Positions 38,477 through 50,081 are shown, counted from the stretch's first letter. The stretch is DNA of 64,000 nt from Phalacrocorax aristotelis (GCF_949628215.1 NC_134282.1:14674723-14738722), one strand, 5' to 3'. Notes: generated from the letters alone by a model not told the origin. A program made the numbers and translations.

Positions 38477-41400
38477 TAATAATTGCCATGCTAGCGTTCA
38501 CTACAGCACTCAATTCTAGTGAGGCTGAGAAACTAGTGAAGTTGAGCAATCCTTCCTTGGCACTAACATCTGCAAGTAAAATTTTATAGCAATATGTACA
38601 CCAGGATTTCCCAACTTCCAAGGGAATTGGTAGAGTTAACTCTGGCCAAAGAGCTAAGTAGCACAAAGAAATATTTCCAGCGTTTCTGGTCTCTGTAAGT
38701 ATTATCACAGTATACGCAAAAAATAGTCCAAACTTCCACTGCTGCTGCAGATGCTAGAATTATAACTGTTATGTTATTAAACTGTAGGCTGTTAAAAAGA
38801 GCATGCAGAAAATGTGTCACGTATTACATTGTAGTATTATTAAGAATTTGATGTCCCAAAGCAGTACTTGGAAGATTCTATTCTTCTCTCCACAGCCCCA
38901 TAAATTAGTGTTTTAGAGGTGGCCGTTCACTTATGCCAATTTTTGCCACATCCATTTCTAACACAAAGCCCTTGAGTGTGCAAATGGAAGATTAGTTTTC
39001 TTTATTCTGTGTTTTAAATCTAGCCAACTGCTTGCTAGCTTTCTGTCTCGAGATATCACGTCTATTCTCTCTAAATGCTATTTTTAGCAGCTTCAAGATA
39101 TAAACATCATATGCTTGTACCCAAACATCCCTTAAGTGCATAGAGATACACTGACACTGTATAAGCAGTTTGATATAAAAATAGGACAAGACACTGATTA
39201 TTTCTACATATCTGGCACAAGACAATATAGCTAATACAAATTTTTTGGTTCTACTTTGCTCATCTACTAGTTTCAATAAAATAAATGTCACTATAACACT
39301 AACAACCTTTCTTCTCTACCTGGATTGAAAGCTGTTTGCCCTTCCCAGCATTAGAGAATTATTTAGGTAAATAAATAATTTGAAACAGAGTAACATCATC
39401 ATGTGGTGACACTGTCCAAAGGGGTAATGACAACCCAGGTGTATTAGTAAAAAGGAGCGGGGCGGGGCTAAAAAGTGTTGAAGATGCTTACACTTTCAGG
39501 TTGTGAAGTTGTTTACAGTTAATGAAATACATGTATAGCACTTGAGGTCTAAAAATACCCATTTGGATAATAAAAAATGTATAGGCCCATGTTGCCTTTT
39601 AATTTCCAAAAATCCCTTATATCACTTTAAAAAAAAAAAAGATTAAAAATAGTTCTGAAGTGGCATTTTCAACAATAAAAATACCTTCCTCCAAAAAGGA
39701 AAACACAAGTTTGAGTCAAGTTAACCTAGAATTACTTTCAAGACTACTCCCTGGCTGATACTTGGAAAAAAAGACTTGTATGATGAGTTGTATGATTAAC
39801 AACATGTCTAGCTAGTTTTAAAATAATCTTTTAGTCTAATGAATAGGTGTCACTATTTTTCCATCTGCATTTTTAAAATAAACTATACTTTTACTCTCCA
39901 TTTTAAAATATTCTTAATTTTTCTCAGAAACTAGAGAGTTTAGGCTGCATATGTCTTTGAAAAATATCAGGATCTTGTTCCATGACTTAAGTGCAAGAGT
40001 TGGACTGAAGGTTAGCAAAACCAGGAATGTACTAGAATAAAAGAAATTAGATACAAGCTAGTAGTTACTAAAATAAGATAGTTCACTCCAGTACATTATA
40101 CTTTACATAAACGCAGAAGTTCAATGATAGGTATTTTGCCTTGTGTTTGCATCTTAAATAATCTTGAAGGAAGGGGATATTTTGAAAAGTGATGGCACTT
40201 GAATATAAAACAAAGCAATTCTTTTATTTTAAAATAGGAAATACAGACCTCTAGTGGTCAAATTATATGAGTTAAACTTCAAAGTGATTTAAATGTTACA
40301 GTGCTTAACTGTGTTACTTTCCTTTTCCTTTACATTTTCCTCTCCCCCCAGTCATTCAAAATCACACACACCCCCAATTCCACTGTTCAGTCATTCCACA
40401 AGCATTGATTTTTCCCAGAGGAAAAAATCCTTTCATCTGTCCTTTTCTCACATAAATTTTATGAGTGAAACTGAGTACAGTTGAAAGATACTTGGGAAAT
40501 GAAGGGAAAATTAATGAGTAGTCTATGGAAACAAAGAGGAGAGATGTTTGTTCTTTTCAGAAGAAACTATGAAGCCATCATACAGAAGGACAGAATCTTT
40601 TGAAATATGCTGGAGGAATAAATACAGAGAAGTTCTTACAGACAAGGTCAGAGTACATAAACAGTTCACATTTACAGGGTAGCAATAACTGGTCCTCTGC
40701 TAGTGCAAAATAATTGATAAGTAATTTAGAATTCTGATGTTACAGAAGAACCAGATCCGAGAAGGACCACAGGCAGTTTATTTTCCAGCTATACAGAGCT
40801 AGCACAAATGAAGCAGATGAGTTTCAAGTCTTGCAAGGGGAAGGCACAAAGAGTCCATGTATAGGTTAGAGAATTAAAAAGATAAATATTTTGCTCTAAA
40901 ATGGAAAAAAAAAAGCAAACACCACAAAATTGACAGCAATTTCAACAGACTGGCAGTTGATTCATGAAAGACTGACCAGGAGGACAGCTATTAAATGAAA
41001 ATGCACAGGCCAGTACAAGGTCCTGCAAATTCTGTTTGTTCTCATGTCAGGCCACCTCCTGATCCAAAATTGCATAAGCAACAGCCAGCTTGGCATTTAC
41101 TAATACAGATCTTCTGAAGCTTGCTTTCTGTTCTTGGTGCTCATGAACTGATGTACAGACAGTGTTCCAGTCCTGTACTACCTATTGCAGTTCCACTTCA
41201 GTTCTGTTTTGATTTATTGTCATTTACCATGAAGCCAGAGACCAACCTTTATGGGAGATAGCGGCAATGATGCCAGGACACCTATGCACACCACAAGGCC
41301 ACAATAGTTTGAATTACATGCCCTTATTTGCCCAAGTGTTTGCATTTCTCCCACCCTCCACAATTCAGTTATCAACTCTGGACTAAAAATACTTTGGAAA

Positions 41401-43628
41401 GCCATGAATGGGGAACACAGACTGTTAGAAGGAGCAGCAGAAATAAGAGCTAGGACAAAGGCAAATTTAGGGGTTCACAGAAGTGCTGCTCAGGAACTCC
41501 AGGAAAGCAGAGAAGATACAGAAGCAGGCATATGAAGTAGAAGAAATTATATTCATTAAGGCAGTGAGGATAAAGGGGGTTGTTCTGCTGGATAGGAAAA
41601 AAAAGGCTGTGAAATAAAGCATGTGTGAAGTGTCATTAGTTTCTTAGCAATTAGAAAAAGAAGATAGAATAAATTAGGAAAGGGGGGACTAAAGTCTCAA
41701 CATAAAGGAAAAAAGCTTATGCCACCAGAAAGAAACAAACATAGCTAATATATTGAACATACTGTTCCAAACATTTTTCAGCCTTTCTTCTTCTGGTGCA
41801 ATAATTTTATATAAAAATAGAATGCATCATCATCTTAAGCATGGAAATATCTTCTCATTTGTAAGAAAAGCAAATAGTCCACCTACCACCAGAAGAAAAA
41901 AACCCCTCACATTACCTAATGGTGAGGTGGCTAAACTGTGGCATGATTGGTCAGCCTGAGTTTATTTAGTCTTTGCCAAAGCAAATACAAAAACCGCATA
42001 TTTGTTCAAAATCTGACTTGTGACAGCTGCTTACCTATTTATAGCTGATGAAGTTCTCACAGAAAGCCACAGACAGTGCTATCTTATCTTTCAGTAGGCA
42101 AAGTGTTGTTTACCTTGCAAAGGCTTAGCATTCCTTGTTGTTTCCACAGGCAGTTTAATTAGGATGCATGTTCACCCAACAGAAGCAATGAATGGAGTGG
42201 TAAATAATAGTTGGTGGTGTAGTCTGAAGCATTTCATTATCAGTGACTTATTATAATCATTGTAATTAAAAAAGATAAAAGTTCAAAAAGGACAGTAACA
42301 TACAATAGGGGTGGTTTGCTACTCACCAGATAATTTGTTTTAAGACTGATGTTGCCACACCATTCACAGTCCCATCAATTCAATCCTCTTAGAAAAAGCT
42401 CCTTGTGTATCAGCCTTAAAATGATCCAATTATCATTATGTTAACTCAGGTCATTTGACATGCTTTAAATGGAATTATCAACGTGCACAATTTCAATACT
42501 TGCATTTAACTGGCCAGTGGTTTAACCCGCTCTGGTGAATTCTGGCAGCATAAAGCTGTACCAGCCCTCTATTTCTGTAATGTTTTTAAACAATCTGCTC
42601 TATACCCATGTAGAAGTATCTGCTTTGCATAATGTGTATATAGCCATGATCCTGGGACAAGCAGGTAAACTGTGGCAAGCAAGAATAACGGGAAAAATGG
42701 CAGTGGTACAGAAAATAAATCATTGCCTTTAAGGAGTTCACACCACCACAGCTGCCCTGTCTCACCACTTAGCACTGCTATGGGCCCATGCCTTCCAGAA
42801 CAAATTACTTTCCTCGCCTGTGCTGAAGCTTTTCCTAATGCTCTAAAGTTACAGGCAACCTCAAGGCATCAGATCTACCTGAGGCTAGATCTGAAACTTC
42901 AAAATATCCAGGAAATTTAAAAATTCAGCTTGGGATTAGCAGTGCCTTCCTCACTATGTTTCAAATGTAAGGCTCTTACGAGGTTCATTCTCACAGCAAC
43001 ATTCAAACTGTTTTCAGATATACATATGGCAATCCATATCTATTTACCGAAAGGCAATCTCATAATGTATTTCTGCTTCCTTTTCATTTACTGAAAATAG
43101 TGACTGATTTCTGTATTTATTGATTGTAATTCTTTAGTATAATTTCAAATTGGTAACATACCAAACACATCCTTTGCACAATTCTACTGACTTCAGTGTT
43201 ACACCTTTAATTCCAGAAGGGTTATAGTCTTGTACAGGTAAATTGAAGTATTGTGCTATTTCCTGACTAAATTCCTGACCCTTCATGGGAATTGGTCTCC
43301 CTTTTTCACTTTACAAGCACTCCAAAATAAGCTCAGGGAATTCAATACCTTAGAGCCAGACACAAGTTTCCCAACTCAATTATTTTTTGTTTAACAGATT
43401 TCTGAAAACACAATATAATCATTACTACACTTTCTTGAAGTACATATGCTATTAATTACATTCATGAAAGCTAATACTGGCATGAAAAAGTACAGGCCAC
43501 CATGTGGGTAGAAGAGGGAAACTAGAAGTTAAACAACAAAACACACTACACTGAAGGGGAAGATGAAGTGGCTGTGAGAAAGGTGCCTTGACATCTACCA
43601 TGGCACAGAAACAATCCCACTGAAGGGA

Positions 43629-44219
43629 TGTTATGGTTTAATCCCAGCCAGCAACTAAGCCCCACACAGCCATTTGCTTACTCCCCCCTGGTGGGATGGG
43701 GAAGAGAATTGGAAGGGTAAAAGTGAGAAAACTTGTGGAGTTTGAGATAAGGACAGTTTAATAGGTAAAGCAAAAGCCATGCACACAGGCAAAGAAAACA
43801 AGGAATTCATTCACTCCTCCCCACGGGCAGGCAGGTGTTCAGCCATCCCCAGGAAAGCAGGGCTCCATGACGCATAGCAGTTACTTGGGAAGACAAACAC
43901 CACCACTCCAAATGTCCCCTTTTTCCTCCTTCTTCCCCCAGCTCTATATGCTGAGCACGACGTCATATGGTGTGGAATATCCCTTGGGTCAGTTGGGGTC
44001 AGCTGTCCCGGCCGTGTCCCCTCCCAACCCCTTGTGCCCCCCCAGCCCACTCACTGGTGGGGTGAGAGGCAGAAAAGGCCTTGACTCTGTGCAAGCCCTG
44101 CTCAGCAGGAACTAAAACATGCCTGTGTTATCAACCCTGTTTTCAGCACAAATCCAAAACACAGCCCCATGCTAGCTACTGTGAAGAAAATTAACTCTAC
44201 CCCAGCCAAAACCAGCACA
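43629..44219 (-). mobile_element. Solo LTR of an avian endogenous retrovirus
   Basis: A 591-bp solo long terminal repeat on the - strand, within the AGTR1 intron and antisense to it. Read on the - strand it begins TGTGCTGGTTTTGGCTGGGG and ends ATTAAACCATAACA, i.e. TG...CA termini. It is flanked by near-identical 5-bp direct repeats (AGGGA at 43624-43628 and AGGGG at 44220-44224), as expected for a class III (ERVL-like) target-site duplication with one later change. The U3-like part has a CRE-like TGACGTCG (43958-43965) followed by an ATATAG TATA-like element, and TATTAAA-type signals lie further on. No internal retroviral genes remain; recombination between two LTRs presumably removed them. 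I recognise the sequence as a common bird LTR; the exact subfamily name is uncertain. Confidence 0.88.
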
Positions 44220-45124
44220 AGGGGGAACATTCATCATCAGCTACATTTGTCTTAGCCACTGAATCCACCAGTACACACAGAGCAGGACACACTTGCCACA
44301 TAGTACCACCAATTGGTTAATCTAGTCACAGAGAAAGGTCTTGCTCAGCCTTAACTGGGCCCTGATCTACTTTATGGCAAATCTAACTTGCAGTGGTGAT
44401 TTTATTAGTAGAGACTTCATACAGTTTCTTACTGCTAAATTCTGGGCTGTAATCTCAGTGAGTATATAAGTGAGCAAAGACTATGATAATGAATAGACCA
44501 CACAGCACCAGCATGTAGCTGGGACAGGGCAAATATTGCAAGACCTTGATGTTGCAGAATCTATCAGTTATTGTCAAATCTCCTTGGCCACTTTCACAAC
44601 CAAGGAATGAGATAAGAGGATTTATCTTGAGATCTTTTTATTGTAGTTCTCCCTGTTCTATGGATAGAATGACCTTCCACAGAGCCAAACACCACGTATA
44701 CTAGATTTGGAACAGTTTGAAAGCCCAGAAGTTTTGCTCAGGATGTATTACAGTGCCACATGCAATCAAAATGGCATATATTTATGTCAGCTGTATTTGA
44801 TTCACTTTTTAACTTCTTAAATATGGCAAAAATAGCTGATGTCATTTTGAAGCATCTGTACCAAGACAAGACTAATTCATAGAATTAATTGGAGAGACTG
44901 AGAGGTGTTGCACATCTTGACAAAGGGTTTATTAGTTGCATTTAACTATATATTCCAAACTTGATAGAATTATCAAGAACCTAAATCTTGAAATTACCCT
45001 GCTAGCTTTATGGAAATGAATCAGCTTATTCATGCAAAAATATAGTAGAACATGAGCTAAGAGAGAGAAATATCAAGTCTTTCAAAAGCTAATAAACTGA
45101 GACCCAAAGGGTGACCTTTCTAAC

Positions 45125-45245
45125 AAGATGCTGACTGCAGCCCATATTCTGGGTTCAGTTCCTGGCTCCGCTTCAGATTTCCTGTGTGGGCTTTGCCAAG
45201 ACATATCTATGCCTCACTTCCCTATTAAAAAAGACAATCCATTTG
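45125..45245 (+). mobile_element. Ancient MIR-like CORE-SINE fragment
   Basis: The order of blocks matches MIR: a B-box-like GGTTCAGTTCC at 45152-45162, CTGGCTCCGCTTC, CCTGTGTGGGCTTTGCCAAG (compare 'ctgtgtgaccttgggcaag'), ATGCCTCACTTCCC (compare 'gtgcctcagtttccc') and a closing ATTAAAAAAGACAA where MIR has 'tgtaaaatggggataa'. It lies 1.5 kb upstream of the coding exon. Identification is from memory of the consensus. Confidence 0.65.
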
Positions 45246-46757
45246 GAATAAGATTTGTCTCCCAACAAGAGCATGTCAGACACTTAACAGAGTAGCATTC
45301 TGCCCTTTACAGGAACATCAGTGCTGAACAACACAAATAATGAGCACCTACCTCTGTAAGAACGTAGCCCATATTTCTATGACAGGTATCTTTCCTTTCC
45401 AAACGTATCTGTTCTGCCCAGGGTGTATATTTATCTGTATAAAAGTGATTTACATTTGTAAGGGGTTTGGTTTTTTAAAGACAATATATTTCACTTAGTC
45501 CATGGTTGAGGCAGCACAGGTTGGGTTTGGCTGACAGCTGTCAGGATCCTGCAGACATCACTAAACATTACTCTGCAATAATATTTTTTTTTTAATATCT
45601 CCACTGTTTTTGAGGGAAGGCTGTCTATTTGTTGACTTTAGAAAAGATTTAGTGTCAGAGTCACTTAGAGCACATTACCTGCTTCCTGAAGTCATAAGTC
45701 ATTATTAATGAAATCATTCTTGCAGAACACACAAACCGTGGCAAACCAAACAGGTGCCCTGTAAAGGAGATTTCATACTGTTGCCATACACTTAATACAG
45801 TCTGGGGATATTTTTCATACACAGACTACAACAAACTCTTGGATACATAAATTTTGTCAGTAACTGAAAAGGTAATGTGAATTGTGGTTCCCCCTTCCAC
45901 CCTTCTTAAACTCTTTCTACAGTTTCCAATGTGCAGCAAATCAGCACATGTCTGGGTTTTCACAGATAGTTCATACACACACCCCCCACACCCCTTATTT
46001 ATAGTTAAATACTATAGTTCCAAGCCAGATGGGGAGCTAGGTAACTTCTGAATATTTAAGGTATCTATGGTACAACAGAACATTAGATTACATGAGTATC
46101 TTCATCTTTCTCTTTGATGTAAAAATTGTCTTAAAGAATTAAGCTTAATGAATAGAAAAAAATTCTAGTGATTCACATCAGAGATTAAAATAAGTACCTA
46201 ATCTGAATTCACTTATTTCCTTAATGCATTACATTTTGTAATTACAGAATGAACTGGTATTCAGAGTGCTTAAGTGTCATTTCTGAGATACCTGAATAAC
46301 TTTGCTTATTAGATATATTACCTATTTGTGGAAAAAAATAACCTAAAGACTCTCCTGAATTTATAGTCATCTGCTATTTTGGGTCTATTATTTTTATGAC
46401 ATGTTCACTAACCAGTCTTATTTTAAATTGGAACCTTGTTAATTGAAAGAAGTTTGTTAGATTTCATTTACATTAAAAAGAATCTAACAACGCTCAGCCA
46501 ACTCCTAACATTCTTTCTTCTGTTTGATTCTGCAAACAAAGTCTATGTTAGAATAGAAATTGCATGAGAAAACACTTCAAGATTATTTTTAAATTCAAAG
46601 ACATTGATACACTGTGTTAGACAAAAACTTGACATTTAAATGAAACTTTTAAAAAATTAAATCCCTGTCATGAATAATATTTTCTTCCTCTTTTCCCCTC
46701 CTAGGTGTGAACTCTATATTTTTTCCCTGGAGCTAGGTTACAGCTGAAGAGATCAAG

Positions 46758-47837
46758 ATGGTCCCAAATTACTCTACTGAAGAAACCGTTAAAAGAATCC
46801 ACGTCGACTGTCCTGTTTCAGGAAGGCACAGTTACATCTACATTATGGTTCCAACTGTTTACAGCATCATCTTTATCATAGGTATATTTGGGAACAGCCT
46901 GGTCGTTATTGTCATTTACTGCTACATGAAATTAAAAACAGTAGCCAGCATCTTTCTTCTAAATCTGGCACTGGCTGACTTGTGTTTCTTAATAACTCTG
47001 CCACTGTGGGCAGCCTACACAGCCATGGAGTACCAGTGGCCTTTTGGCAACTGTTTATGTAAGTTAGCGTCAGCGGGGATAAGTTTCAACCTGTACGCCA
47101 GCGTGTTCCTCCTCACATGCCTTAGTATCGACCGGTACCTGGCCATAGTACACCCAGTGAAGTCCCGAATTCGACGTACCATGTTTGTTGCCAGAATAAC
47201 TTGCATTGTCATCTGGCTTCTCGCCGGAGTGGCCAGTTTGCCCGTCATCGTTCACCGTAATATATTCTTTGCTGAGAACTTGAACATGACAGTCTGTGGT
47301 TTTCGGTATGACAACAATAACACAACGCTCCGGGTCGGGTTGGGTTTATCCAAAAATTTGCTGGGCTTTTTGATTCCTTTTCTGATCATATTAACAAGCT
47401 ACACCTTAATTTGGAAGACCCTGAAGAAGGCATATCAAATTCAAAAAAATAAGACTAGAAATGATGATATTTTTAAGATGATTGTGGCAATAGTATTTTT
47501 CTTCTTCTTTTCCTGGATTCCTCATCAAGTGTTCACTTTTCTGGATGTATTAATTCAATTACATGTAATAACAGACTGCAAAATCACTGATATTGTGGAT
47601 ACAGCTATGCCCTTCACCATTTGCATTGCTTACTTTAACAATTGCTTGAATCCTTTTTTTTATGTTTTTTTTGGAAAAAACTTTAAAAAATACTTCCTTC
47701 AGCTAATAAAATACATTCCACCAAATGTCAGCACACATCCAAGCCTAACAACAAAAATGAGCTCCCTCTCATACCGGCCACCAGAAAATATACACTTGCC
47801 CACTAAAAAGACGGCCAGGTCTTTCGACACCGAGTGA
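46758..47837 (+). CDS. AGTR1: Type-1 angiotensin II receptor
   Basis: A class A GPCR at the plasma membrane that binds angiotensin II and couples mainly to Gq/11, controlling vascular tone, aldosterone release and drinking. At 359 residues it equals the mammalian receptor. The start has a strong context (A at -3, G at +4) and no earlier ATG in the exon. Seven membrane helices lie at roughly 28-56, 60-88, 99-131, 142-166, 192-224, 236-268 and 278-304. Conserved landmarks: N-glycosylation sites N4, N176, N188; disulfides C18-C274 and C101-C180; D74; N111; DRY at 125-127; R167 and K199 for ligand binding; W253, H256, Q257; D281; N294/N295; NPFFY at 298-302. Helix 8 starts near 306, and the Ser/Thr-rich tail has the [11 protein letters not shown] arrestin-type cluster at 331-341. 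Differences from human include I108, V163, S198, F300, an extra C99, and a tail ending SFDTE that lacks the human Cys355. Confidence 0.98.
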   Translation: MVPNYSTEETVKRIHVDCPVSGRHSYIYIMVPTVYSIIFIIGIFGNSLVVIVIYCYMKLKTVASIFLLNLALADLCFLITLPLWAAYTAMEYQWPFGNCLCKLASAGISFNLYASVFLLTCLSIDRYLAIVHPVKSRIRRTMFVARITCIVIWLLAGVASLPVIVHRNIFFAENLNMTVCGFRYDNNNTTLRVGLGLSKNLLGFLIPFLIILTSYTLIWKTLKKAYQIQKNKTRNDDIFKMIVAIVFFFFFSWIPHQVFTFLDVLIQLHVITDCKITDIVDTAMPFTICIAYFNNCLNPFFYVFFGKNFKKYFLQLIKYIPPNVSTHPSLTTKMSSLSYRPPENIHLPTKKTARSFDTE

Positions 47838-48466
47838 TGCCTATTGCAATCTCCTTTTCTTGAACAACCTTGTGAACAACGGAGCAAGAATGACAAAATT
47901 CATCTGCAGTTCTGAACATCACAGCTTACTGCTCATTACAGAAACATTAGATCACCTCAGAGAAATCATACTGTAAAGATTTAGCAGTGGCCTTCTATTT
48001 TGCATTGTGAAGAGGACTGTTTGGTTTTCGTTTTGTTTTTCTTTACCAAAAAGCAACATAAATGGTGAACAGGCATGTCAGAGTTTCTGTCCGCATCCTG
48101 CCATTTACTCAGGGCTACAAAAGAAGGGTAGAGAAAACTCCTAACTCAACTTCAGAGATCTTTTTAAAGGAAAGGCTTCTTGTATAAATTACATGAATCA
48201 TGAAGGACCTGTTTTGCACATTCATGAGCTATTCCAAATTTTGTTCAAGAACCTGATGGAACGACACTGCTTGTTTTTAGGGATTTAATGAAATAAGTGT
48301 CATATCTTCATATTTATACGTTTTCAAATATATGCTATATATAGAGGCCCAATTTTAAACTCAAATGGAAATTTAAATCAGAATGAAACCAATTTCAAGG
48401 ACCTTATGCTACTATTTTTCATTTTTTAAATGGCAAATTTTTCATAATATATGCAACAAAATGCAG

Positions 48467-48477
48467 ATTTATTTATT
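48467..48477 (+). promoter_or_regulatory. AU-rich element in the 3' UTR
   Basis: ATTTATTTATT contains two overlapping ATTTA pentamers and the nonamer TTATTTATT bound by destabilising proteins such as TTP or AUF1. It lies 9 nt upstream of the first AATAAA. The motif is seen; the effect on stability is inferred from known AU-rich elements. Confidence 0.55.
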
Positions 48478-48485
48478 AAATATAG

Positions 48486-48491
48486 AATAAA
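48486..48491 (+). terminator. Proximal polyadenylation signal
   Basis: AATAAA about 650 nt after the stop codon, in a strongly AT-rich stretch. Use of this site would shorten the 3' UTR to about 670 nt. The downstream sequence is U-rich but not clearly GU-rich, so it is weaker evidence than the distal site. Confidence 0.4.
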
Positions 48492-48830
48492 TATTTTTAG
48501 ATTTATATTCCTACTCATAGATTTCAAACATTGCTTCATTAATGTACATTTATATCCCAGCAGGTATTTTTATAGTAGCTTAAAAAAATATCTATATAAA
48601 AACAAAAATGGAGTTCACTTAACCTTTCCTCATGATATGCCACACTGACTTTGAAGAACATTACTTACGGAGTGGGTTGACTCCATACTCTATGTGACTA
48701 ATAGTAAAATTCTGTATTTGAAAACATGAGTTCTGGGACAGAGGTGATCAGAAAACTTCAAACTATTTTTGTATAACCACCAGTGCACTTGATGATCAAA
48801 TCCACTCAATTTTTCAAATTCCTGACATTT

Positions 48831-48836
48831 AATAAA
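48831..48836 (+). terminator. Distal polyadenylation signal
   Basis: AATAAA about 1 kb after the stop, followed within 40 nt by the U/GU-type stretch GCTTGTATTACAGTTT. Best candidate for the main 3' end of AGTR1. Confidence 0.6.
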
Positions 48837-49520
48837 CCCCCATTCTGATAAACAAAAATGTAGCAATGCTTGTATTACAGTTTAGCTAATAATGCTTTTA
48901 GTCACATCACAAAACGTTCCAGATCAAACTTACTCTTGGCTTTTACGGACTTACTCTCCATTCATACAAAACTAAGCCTAGAGTATTTGCTCCCTGTAGA
49001 ACTTTTTTTATGTGTATGGAACAAATTCAAATTTATACTAGCATAAGTCAGAACAAAAGTCTGGCTTAAACTCTCCATACAAATGATAGGGGAAAGATGA
49101 TAAACACTGTAGGAAGTTTCAACTAATGAGACACTTATATGTCCTTTATACCTCAAATAACGAGCTCCAGAAACTATTAATCCTTGATTCACACTCATTT
49201 ATTGTCTTCAAACATAAACAAGTTCATAAATACTTTCTGACATAGTAAAACTTCAGAAGAAATTCCAAAACTTCATATATATCATGTAGACAGTTACATG
49301 ACCATTGAAAATTTGCAGTATTTATAACCTTCAAAATCATACATCTAATGTGGCTTTATCTCAGGTAGCAAGTGGTTAGATTATCCACATTTTCTGGTTA
49401 TCAGTCCCTTGCATATACACAAATAATGCTTTAATTTTTTTTTTACTTTAGGAAATCATTTTAAATCAAAACACAACAGAAAAGTTATTTCTGTAGTTTA
49501 GTACTTCTTAAGAAAAAAAA

Positions 49521-49715
49521 TGGGACTGCAACCAGGTCTGGAACCTTGTGCCTCTTCCTGCTCTTTCATTCACTTATTTTAAGGCAAGTTTCTTCAGTTT
49601 TGTCTTTGTTCTTCCAGTTGCAAATTGGGATCAATCTCTACTTATATATGTCACAAGGCACTGTGAAGATTCACTAAAGCTTCTAAAGGTGCATGTTTTA
49701 AAAAATGTTTTCACT
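49521..49715 (+). mobile_element. Ancient MIR-like CORE-SINE
   Basis: The blocks follow the MIR consensus in order: CAGGTCTGGAACC (B-box region), CTCTTTCATTCACTTATTTT, GGCAAGTTTCTTCAGTTTTG, TTCTTCCAGTTGCAAATTGG (compare 'cagtttcctcatctgtaaaatggg'), GATCAATCTCTACTTATATA, then GTCACAAGGCACTGTGAAGA TTCACTAAAG (compare 'tcacagggttgttgtgaggattaa') and GGTGC at the tail. It lies about 0.7 kb beyond the AGTR1 poly(A) region. Confidence 0.65.
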
Positions 49716-50065
49716 GAAGGTTTAAGCTAATTTAATTGCAAGCTAGTATCTCAAAATCTGAAACCTGAGTGTCATTTAAAGACACGGTTAAATTATTCCT
49801 ATTGTATGTAATGCTTTATATTTAGCTTACATCTATCCTTATATGTGAGACAGCTATTCGTTAAAAACGAATACAGCAATAGTCCCATGCATTACAAACA
49901 GCATCCAGAACAGTACCACTCCCTCAGCACTCAGTAAGCTGACGAAGGACTGACAGAACTTGCTATTTATCTGTACGATATTTTGTTCATGTACATGTGC
50001 ACATGCTGAGCAGCAGCATCGGGAGCTTCCCCTGGCAGGAGCAGAGCTCTCAGACAGTGTGCTGT

Positions 50066-50081
50066 GCTTGCCACCTGCTGG
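50066..50081 (-). promoter_or_regulatory. CTCF-type binding motif
   Basis: On the - strand the sequence reads CCAGCAGGTGGCAAGC, which fits the CTCF core CCASYAGRKGGCR at every core position. It lies 1.2 kb downstream of the AGTR1 3' end, where a domain boundary would make sense. Occupancy cannot be judged from sequence. Confidence 0.45.

Larger units (their letters stand above)
25127..46704 (+). other. AGTR1 intron (predicted, 21.6 kb)
   Basis: Bounded by a GTAAGG donor at 25127 and by an acceptor TTTTCCCCTCCTAG ending at 46704, with a strong pyrimidine tract. The interior is AT-rich and non-coding, without a frame I would call a gene. It holds small repeats and low-complexity patches, an antisense solo LTR at 43629-44219 and a MIR-like SINE at 45125-45245. 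Non-coding alternative exons may be present but cannot be fixed by eye. Confidence 0.65.
46705..48855 (+). other. AGTR1 terminal exon
   Basis: Acceptor AG at 46703-46704 after a long pyrimidine run, then 53 nt of leader with no ATG, the whole receptor reading frame, and about 1 kb of 3' UTR. The last clear AATAAA is at 48831-48836, so cleavage is expected near 48850. An intronless coding region in the last exon is the rule for AGTR1. Confidence 0.8.
47838..48855 (+). other. AGTR1 3' untranslated region
   Basis: AT-rich region of about 1 kb after the TGA at 47835-47837. It contains an AU-rich element, two AATAAA signals and many ATTTA-like words, which usually mark short-lived messages. I searched it by eye for AGCATTA, the miR-155 seed match that is known in the human AGTR1 3' UTR, and did not find it. 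The far end is set from the polyadenylation signal and is approximate. Confidence 0.7.

Noticed and set aside
43811-44115. Frames of about 80 codons on both strands
   Set aside because: They lie entirely within the solo LTR and have no retroviral protein similarity.
47015-47255. - strand frames inside AGTR1
   Set aside because: Antisense shadows of the receptor coding sequence.
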